The position numbers were made by a program, and so were the translations under genes. From Lepraria neglecta (lineage: Eukaryota > Ascomycota > Lecanoromycetes > Lecanorales > Stereocaulaceae), in assembly GCA_033220425.1 (NCBI GenBank), contig CM065653.1:2728001-2792000 (forward strand): 64,000 nucleotides of DNA, in the 5' to 3' direction. Of this stretch, positions 57,701-64,000 are shown one piece after another; position 1 is the first letter of the stretch, and each line of letters starts with the position of its first letter. The notes under the pieces were generated by a model. That model had not been told where the DNA came from and did no database searches. It saw only the letters and a program-made list of their open reading frames with translations.

Positions 57701-58156
57701 CGCTCGTCAGAGAGCTCATCCTCTTCGGGTAGCAAAAGCCTCAGGGCTATGGCTCCTGAGTTCGTGCCCCACAAGGAGCCTATCCCTCGGTATCAGCATG
57801 GCACAGCTTCGAAAGGGGGCCAGCTTTCGCATGATCATGGTACAGCAGGCCACCAGCAAAGCCATGATAGCACCTCTGGCCATCAGCATAGCCATACTAG
57901 CATGAACACTAAGACAGACAGCAAGAAGAGCAAAACATCACAAAAGAAGAAAGCCGTTGATCCATCGGAGCAGCCCTCTGACGGAGCCACGTCAGCCAAC
58001 CAAACAGACGATGGTGGGAATCAGCCTGAGGCCAAGAAGAAGAGCAACAATCCCTTTCAACGCCGTCGCAACAACAGTAAGAGCGAGCCTAGTGGTACAG
58101 CTCCGAACCCTAGCCAGGTCGATGGTCCCGATGAACCTCCAACCACATGTCTCTAG
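54798..58156 (+). CDS. HMT1/ABCB6-type half ABC transporter (heavy-metal tolerance family) with His-rich tail
   Basis: Predicted exons are 54798-55070, 55136-55608, 55739-56221, 56291-56517 and 56580-58156 (3,033 nt, 1,010 residues), all phases consistent. An extra N-terminal membrane domain is followed by an acidic, Lys-rich linker (EVEDEDEDNEYERKEAKKKKE), then a six-helix ABCB transmembrane domain and one nucleotide-binding domain: Walker A GETGGGKST near residue 626, signature LSGGELQR near 729, Walker B IILLDEATS near 750, H-loop VAHRLS. The layout matches fungal vacuolar/mitochondrial HMT1-like exporters of phytochelatin- or glutathione-metal conjugates. The tail has His clusters (SHDHGTAGHQQSHD; GHQHSHTS) that could bind metal. 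The frame stops at 58156, but coding-like sequence continues in other frames to 58440 (RGSVRFAPEA), so the tail may be truncated. Confidence 0.88.
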
Positions 58157-58440
58157 TCACGCCGTGTTTCGGCGCCCAGCGATCCTCCATCTAGTACAAC
58201 ACGTGCCCGAGAAGAACTCGTGGGCAGAGACGCCGTTACAATCGTAAGTGGCGCAATAAAAAGAGCGATACTACGGCAGGGCGCTTAGAGACATCCTCTG
58301 GGGAAGAATCCCGCGATATACTTCATACTCCAACTCCGGATGCACCACAGAATATATCAAGCGACAACACGACGCCTGCCAACGAAACTCACGCAATGGG
58401 CACTGGTAGAGGCAGTGTTCGTTTCGCACCCGAAGCCTAG
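58157..58440 (+). pseudogene. Probable detached C-terminal tail of the HMT1-like gene
   Basis: Directly after the stop the same frame reads SRRVSAPSDPPSSTTRAREELV, and from about 58231 another frame reads RRYNRKWRNKKSD...TGRGSVRFAPEA with TAG at 58438-58440. The basic RRRN/RRYN block echoes QRRRNNSKSE just upstream. I infer that the ancestral protein ended here and that a stop plus one frame change cut it off, or that an unrecognised intron is involved. Confidence 0.4.
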
Positions 58441-58889
58441 ATTTAAAAGACTTGGAGAGAGGCATTCATGTGCATGAGAGTGATTAGACGATGTTGACTA
58501 TCCAGCATTTTCCTTTTTGAAGACAGGGGCTAGGTGCCCAAGACATATTATTTTGTGGAGGGAGGCAATATTGTTCCAAAGGACCAAAGTGTCTTTTCTC
58601 AAGCTCAAGGTAGCTGGCTATCTTGTTAGCATCCAGACAGATAGATAGATAGCATAGAGACAGCAACTTAAATAGAAATAGCGGTGGAAATCATAAGAAT
58701 AGGCATAAACATGTTATATCAGTGAAGCTATCAAAAAGGACAAGTTGCATTTGGCGTAGAACGATGCATGAAACATCTTGTCGTGCCACAGCACCAGAGT
58801 GAAACCGCCAAGCCCTTATCCCGCCCAACGTCTATCAACCCCCAAGGAGCAGCAGCATCCTCCCAAAATCACATCCCCCAAACCAAACA
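58441..58889. other. Spacer, no supported gene
   Basis: It contains a short TAGA repeat near 58640-58655. Otherwise nothing is recognised. Confidence 0.35.
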
Positions 58890-59749
58890 ATGGATTTCGC
58901 ACCCTACCAAGACACCGACCCCTCCCGGCAACGCGCCCTCTCCCCCCACCTGCGGGTGGTGGACGCCCAACCTCCCCTCCAGTACGCAACACCGCCCGCT
59001 CGCCACCCCCCACCTCCTCACTTCCTGCGCCAAATCATTTCAGCGACGATAATGGACCACGCGGTTTTGGCGGCGGTGGTGGTGGGGATATAGAGGGAGG
59101 GAGGCTCGATGGGGATCCTGTTGAAACGAGTTTGCCGTTGAGATTGGCTTATGAGGCTTGTCTTGCATATTGTACGTACCTTCCGGGGTGCTGTCTTCCC
59201 CTGCTGACTCCGAGATTTGCGTAGTGGCTTTGCCGCCTGCTGGGGGCGTGTTTTTACTTGTTATGGAGCATAAGAGTGATTATGTTAGGTGGGTCTATGG
59301 CTACCTCATCCTGCGACTACGGAGATGTTGGGCGCTGGGTCGGCTGGGAGGCTGGGAGGCTGGGAGGCTGGGAGGGAGGGAGGGAGGGAGGGAGGAGAGG
59401 ATGAGAGGTGTGGATTTCACATGGAATTTGGCTGACGGTGTTTCGATGAACAGGTTTCACGCATGGCAATCGAGTCTCCTCTTCTCCGCGATCTTCGTCT
59501 TGCATCTTATATTCTCCTGGTCGAGCATTCTGAGCTGGATGCTGTTTGTGGTGGACCTTGGGCTGATTGGGTTTCTGACTATGCATGCTTATCGGGATGG
59601 TATGTCCCCTTTTACAATCCTTGGGGACTCTTTTGGGGAAATTTCTTGGGGAAGGACGGGTGTGCTGACGTGGGGTAGCTGATGGACTGGATCGATTTGA
59701 GGTGCCTTTTTTCGGAGGGTTGGCGAGCTCGTTTGTTGATTCGGAATAA
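58890..59749 (+). CDS. Tic20-like (UPF0132/DUF4870) small membrane protein, one probable frameshift in exon 1
   Basis: Predicted exons are 58890-59171, 59225-59288, 59454-59599 and 59679-59749. The N-terminus MDFAPYQDTDPSRQRALSPH is disordered and proline-rich. The conserved part reads ETSLPLRLAYEACLAY, PPAGGVFLLVMEHKSDYVR, FHAWQSSLLFSAIFVLHLIF and ILSWMLFVVDLGLIGFLTMHAYRD, ending FEVPFFGGLASSFVDSE. These are the helices and the FHAWQS motif of the fungal UPF0132/Tic20-like family. The MDFAPYQ start and the downstream SLPAPNHFSDDNGPRGFGG are in different frames, and the exon lengths sum to 563 nt. A one-base change in the C-rich part of exon 1 (58930-59010) is likely, perhaps a homopolymer error. 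Intron 2 holds a (GGGAGGCT)n/(GGGA)n repeat near 59340-59395. Confidence 0.72.
59340..59395 (+). repeat. Purine-rich simple repeat inside an intron
   Basis: GGCTGGGAGGCTGGGAGG units pass into (GGGA)n. It lies wholly within the predicted second intron of the Tic20-like gene. Confidence 0.85.
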
Positions 59750-59900
59750 GAGTATGGGGCTGGGGGTGTATTCTATGCGGTGTATGGACTGTGGACCGGG
59801 TTGTGCGATTCAACTGTTACAAGATACCCATGTCGTAGTAAATCAATCAATTGTGGCTTCGCACTACTTGAGCAACATGGGGGTATCAAAAGTCCTAATC

Positions 59901-61363
59901 TCAAGCACTACCGCCCCTCCCACCCATCAACGCCTTCCTCCTCCGCTGAACGCCAGCCATCCTATCCTCCTCCAACCCAGTCCCAAGCCCCGAATCCCGC
60001 CATCCGCTCATTGCCTCTGCCGCTTCGTCATCTTCGTCATCTTCGTCATCTGCTTCAGCTATCAACGGCTGTATATCCATCGATCCCACCAACTCATCTT
60101 CCTCCCTCTTCACTTCTTCGTCCTCTTCTTTCTTAACAGGGCTCGGTCGTCCTGTGAATTGCAAGGGCATCTGGCGACCAAGCGTTGGGAATGAGCGAGG
60201 CGTGTCTGATATGTCGTTGAAGGAAGTAGGATCGAACGTTTCTGAGTCTTCGCGCTCGTGCTTGATAGCACTGCCATTGGTGTCGGATTCGGTCTTGGTG
60301 GTAGGGTTAGGGGCGGAGAGGTACGATGAGAGTATGAACCATACGAGAAGCATAGACAGCATGGAACTACTCCAGAACATGGTCGTGAAGAAAAGGAACG
60401 AGATAATCCGGTGGTGGTAGAGGATCCATCTCAGGCCTCCGAATCTGGCAATGATTTTGATGCCGACTTGGTAGAATTGCATCTTCTCGTCCGATTCCAC
60501 AACCACTTTCACGCCCTGTGGCACATTTGCCCAACCTTTCGCGAACTCCACGCCTTCGAACATATTCACTTGTAGTTTTTCGCTCTCTTGCTTCCAGCCT
60601 AAAACATGCCATGGCAATCCATAAAGAGTATTCGCTGTGTCTACAATTGGCGATGCGTAGGTCAAGATTGCCGGGCGTCTGGATCGAGCGAGAACGGATG
60701 CAGAGGTGTTGCCATATAGCTTGGAGGCAACACTATCGGAAGAAGCTGTATTATCCGGCGCGAGGAGAGATAGGTCGAGCATGAAATTCCCCGCCGCGAT
60801 ATTGCTAGGCGTCCTCGGGAGATGAAGAGAAAGCGTCACATCATAAGCTTGCAACGAAGTAAGAGCGGTCGAGAGCACAGCAGTGCCATACGGATTGCTG
60901 CTTCTGCGGAGACAGGCATTAGCTTCTGGCTTGACATGGATGAAGCAAACAATGGAAATGTACCCGAATTGCAGGTGTAACACCCGCTCGACGCTAGTCT
61001 GTGGGACATAGTTGTAGTAAAATAGCGTATATGCTAGACTCGAGATGCCGAAGAGGATGAGACTTGTTGCTGCGAAGAGGAAGGTGCCTAGGTAGGCTTT
61101 TTGGGCGGGTTTGGAGATTGCGGCATAGATGGGGACGAGGGCTGTGTCCTGGACGATTTAGCTGATATTTACGGAGGCCTAGAGCGGAATTATCTTACCA
61201 CAGCCCTTCCGATCACCGTCATCCGTCCCTTCGAATCTTCCATCAAGTCATGATTGGGAAGGTGTTGAGGAAGCGCGTATGCCGAGGTTGCGCGGTTGTT
61301 TTCGCTTAGCGTTTGATAGCTAGATTCCATTCTCGCTCGAGGTGATGTTCTCATCCGAGCCAT
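59901..61363 (-). CDS. Seipin (Sei1/FLD1, BSCL2 family), lipid-droplet assembly protein
   Basis: Predicted exons are 61363-61199, 61148-60964 and 60903-59901, with introns of 50 and 60 nt (1,353 nt, 450 residues). Start MARMRTSPRARMESSYQ. First membrane helix near residues 75-96 (ATSLILFGISSLAYTLFYYNY). The luminal domain carries the family signature YDVTLSLHLPRTPSNIAAGNFMLDLSL and RPAILTYASPIV. Second helix near 285-312 (ISFLFFTTMFWSSSMLSMLLV). A long acidic cytosolic tail (EEDEEVKREEDEL, DDEDDEDDEAAEAM) follows. Seipin oligomers sit at ER-lipid droplet contact sites and control droplet formation. Phases and domain order are clean, so it looks intact. Confidence 0.9.
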
Positions 61364-62533
61364 TGTGCATGTTCTGTATGACAAGAAAGAAGAGAACAGA
61401 GGAGCCTTCGAAACTAACCATGCCGCATTTAGATACGTGTTCACTCTCTCGCAGAGTTGTGTTGTGTCGAACAAGGGGCGGTCCTTGAGCAAGAGGACAT
61501 TCGACACATGTTATTCTTCACTCTCTACGCAAGTTTCAGAGTCAACTCCTTAGCCTCTACACAGATATAAGACTGTATCATTAGAGAGGTGCTGAAAGTA
61601 CATGGCAAGCGATTGATTCCAGAATACGTCCCAAATCGTCCAGAAGTTTGGCCGTAGTGAATTCAAAACGGCGCTGCAGCTCAACTCATAGAGACTAGGT
61701 CATTATGAATTATGAACAGCTGAATCGGTTTCAAATCCGTAAAGAACGTCATCTTCTAGGTAATATTCTTTTTGCCTCTTTTGCCCTTTGGCCCTCGTGT
61801 TCCTTGTATGCTTCTGTTTGTAGCAAAAGATTTGGGTCCTGAGTTCGATCCTCGACCAAGCAATATCATAACTATTTTTTGTTCGTTTAACACTCAAATC
61901 ATGGTCTGGGCTGGGAGGAGCACACTCTGGAGTGTTTTTACCACTGCGCATCATCACTCGCCACCCCCTCCAAATCTATTGCCATGTTTTAACCGGCCTA
62001 GCTTCCGCGATCGGTCATGAGTATGCTGGTTCGTCAGGGTCTTGTGTTGCCAATGAACGTTCCTCCTACTTCATTGGGCCAGTTACCTTTCTGCAGTCAC
62101 TTTTGAAAGAATGTCTCGTGGAAATCTAGGATTTTGGCCCAGTAGCCTTCAAGATACGATTCTATTAATATCAAAATTTGTGTTGATCAGCTAGTCATCT
62201 GCTTCACTGCCAGGCGGACTGTGTCCAGCGAATTACATTATTCTACGTCTTCCCCGAGGAACGTTCAATCACTCATCGTTGCCACTGCAGATGTGTCTAA
62301 GCCAATTGGGTGCTTTTCCCCGCAACATCTTTCAACTTGCCTTGTATTCACGGCTCTTTGACGGGCACTTGCAGCATTCGGACTTCACGACTTTCCTTAC
62401 GTCAGGAGCTCCTTACTAAACCCTGGGTGTCGAATCCGCCGATTTCCGCTACATTTCGGGCTTCCGTTTGCTCCATTTGTCTCTAAATTCTGCTGCTTCG
62501 TGGTATTCACACTTCAAGAAAACCTCCACTATC
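61364..62533. other. Divergent intergenic region between seipin and the hydrolase
   Basis: About 1.17 kb without a supported gene. It should contain both promoters. Short open frames (for example 61703-61957 minus) lack motifs. Confidence 0.45.
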
Positions 62534-63748
62534 ATGTCTGAACACCTATGGAACGTGACCGAGCACATCATCCCCGCATCCCACATCAGAGGCTACAGTA
62601 GAGGCGTCCGCAACGACCAAACAGACCACGTCCGCCTCTCCGTAAAGCAATACGTCCCCAAAGGCCGTGAACCCAAGCATGGCGACCCAACACTAATCAT
62701 AGCCCACGGCATCGGCTCAGGAAAAGAAGACTACGAGCCCCTCCTCGACGACATGCTCATCCAAGGAATCCCAATCCGCTCAGCCTGGGGCATCGATGCC
62801 GCCCACCTAGGCCAATCATACCTCCTAAACGAGCACATCATAGGGGACGAACCACACTGGCTTGACCCAGCTCGGGATATCATTCAAATGATCAATCATT
62901 TCCAGAGAGAAATGCCTCCTCCCATCTACGGCATCGGTCAATCATGGGGCTGCGTAAACATGCTCATGGTATCGCATTTCCATTCGCGTCTCCTAACTGG
63001 CATGGTATTAATGGAAGCTCCGTTCGAAAACGCCCCTTGGGATCAAGTTCCTAGCATGTATCACCGCATGGCTCTTTCGGCAGGACGGAGGGACTCATGG
63101 CCATCGCGCGAAGCTGCAAGAAAGAGCATGCTCAAAGGTCCTTATTATTCAACCTTCGATCCCCGAGCCTTCGACCGCGTCATCAAATACAACTTGCGGG
63201 ACATGCCAACACCAAAATACCCAGAAAGAATAATACTCACAGCCCCCAAAGCCCAAGAAGTCTACTCCCTCGGCCGTCTCGACCCACCATTACCAGGCTA
63301 TGACGCGGCGCCCGATTACAAAACGCGTCCAGACTACACAGTCATCGTACCGGGTATCTACCGCGGCGAAAATAAGAAGATCAGACAGGTCCTCCCAAAC
63401 ATACGAGTAGCAGTACTCTACCTATTCGGAACAAGATCCCACAGCATTGGTGCTTCGAAATGGCCGAATCAGATTCGTCTCACTGGTACAGGCGACGAAG
63501 GCGGTGGTGGTTTTGCTAGTGGCCAGGTCAAGTCCGCGTATGTCGAAGGAGCGGGCCATGCGCTTCCGATGGAGATGCCTGGCAAGGTTGCGGAGATGAT
63601 TGCGCTGTGGTTGGGACCGCAGCTTGAGAAGTGGAAGGTTGAGGAGAAAAGGGTGAGAAGGGGGCCGGGGTTTGGTTGTACGGCTGCTTTGAGCCCGGGG
63701 TGGGTGGCGAGGATGTCTGCGCCTAGGGGTTTTATGGCTAAGCTTTGA
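62534..63748 (+). CDS. Peroxisomal alpha/beta hydrolase (Lpx1/MpaH-like) ending in AKL
   Basis: Single exon, 404 residues. The ATG at 62534 (MSEHLWNVTEHIIPASHIRGY) was chosen over an upstream open frame because HIIPASHIR.YPRG-like starts are typical of this fungal family. Alpha/beta hydrolase features: oxyanion-hole stretch LIIAHGIGSGKE, nucleophile elbow GIGQSWGC with Ser near residue 137, and catalytic His in GAGHALPMEMP near 341. The C-terminus is AKL, a type 1 peroxisomal targeting signal. Relatives include peroxisomal lipase Lpx1 and the MpaH acyl-CoA hydrolase, so an acyl ester or acyl-CoA thioester substrate in the peroxisome is inferred. No biosynthetic partner genes lie nearby. Import would use the Pex5-Pex14 route, and PEX14 is in this window. 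Confidence 0.86.
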   Translation: MSEHLWNVTEHIIPASHIRGYSRGVRNDQTDHVRLSVKQYVPKGREPKHGDPTLIIAHGIGSGKEDYEPLLDDMLIQGIPIRSAWGIDAAHLGQSYLLNEHIIGDEPHWLDPARDIIQMINHFQREMPPPIYGIGQSWGCVNMLMVSHFHSRLLTGMVLMEAPFENAPWDQVPSMYHRMALSAGRRDSWPSREAARKSMLKGPYYSTFDPRAFDRVIKYNLRDMPTPKYPERIILTAPKAQEVYSLGRLDPPLPGYDAAPDYKTRPDYTVIVPGIYRGENKKIRQVLPNIRVAVLYLFGTRSHSIGASKWPNQIRLTGTGDEGGGGFASGQVKSAYVEGAGHALPMEMPGKVAEMIALWLGPQLEKWKVEEKRVRRGPGFGCTAALSPGWVARMSAPRGFMAKL

Positions 63749-64000
63749 TATATCTATCCCTCGTCCGACAACGTGTTTCTCTGGCGTCCACCAACTTCAT
63801 GAATATGGATGTTTCCCCAAAGGTCGCCGGACAATATGATACAGGGGGAAGGTTCGCTGAAAGATAGATGCTATTGAGGGCAAACACTTGATGGCTTTGG
63901 GTAATGTTTGCAAACCGGTCCTTTCATGATCACTACCATTGCCTTATCTTAAAGGTCTCGACTCCCCGTCTCATTTGAGTCTAATGCCACTTCAACTCCT
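63749..64000. other. 3' flank of the hydrolase gene to window end
   Basis: No gene seen. Confidence 0.4.

Noticed and set aside
61760-61880. GTTCGATCC-like sequence that recalls a tRNA T-arm
   Set aside because: No matching acceptor stem, D-arm or anticodon arm could be folded around it. I found no convincing tRNA gene anywhere in the window.

Overview
The window reads as the nuclear genome of a filamentous ascomycete (Pezizomycotina). Genes have short GT-AG introns of about 50-80 nt. Core eukaryotic genes (NDC80, PEX14, seipin) sit beside fungal families (LAT-type amino acid permease, CorA-like transporter, HMT1-type ABC transporter, STAND/ankyrin protein, fungal 7-TM rhodopsin-like protein). 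The large transposons are AT-rich and full of C-to-T and G-to-A transition stops, as left by repeat-induced point mutation (RIP). I cannot name the species.

Layout. 1-2.1 kb: 3' part of an ABCG transporter with two nonsense changes. 3.4-4.9 kb: three-finger C2H2 gene. 6.9-9.2 kb: multi-exon helical protein of unknown function. 9.5-11.5 kb: piggyBac-family transposon relic with terminal inverted repeats. 11.7-14.9 kb: decayed genes, including a HeLo-NACHT tail-ankyrin gene with no visible NTPase core. 15.0-19.2 kb: dense mobile-element block with one short LTR element nested in another, a MITE-like element with an 8-bp target duplication, and a small foldback element. 20.5-29.2 kb: an 87-residue gene, a CorA-like gene, a protein kinase and an amino acid permease. 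31.2-35.1 kb: the divergent PEX14/NDC80 pair, both intact. 35.5-38.9 kb: a long decayed gene. 39.2-50.5 kb: a RIP-mutated copia retrotransposon (minus strand) split by a gypsy chromovirus (plus strand), each with 5-bp target duplications. 50.9-52.0 kb: disrupted 7-TM gene. 52.4 kb: second copy of the small foldback element. 53.0-63.7 kb: DUF7704-like membrane protein, HMT1-like ABC half-transporter, Tic20-like membrane protein, seipin, and a peroxisomal alpha/beta hydrolase.

Two functional themes recur. Peroxisomes: PEX14, part of the import docking complex, and a hydrolase ending in AKL, a PTS1 signal. Lipid and membrane biology: seipin and several transporters. The accessory genes (ABCG, STAND, 7-TM, the 35-39 kb gene) carry stops or frameshifts while the core genes are clean, so the window mixes a stable gene backbone with an eroding, transposon-rich compartment. 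The most interesting structures are in the element block: a short non-autonomous LTR element whose LTR closely resembles that of the RIP-killed copia element 23 kb away, and its host element, which is flanked by an unusually long 23-bp direct repeat. Splice sites were placed by eye from reading frame and GT-AG rules, so they are predictions.
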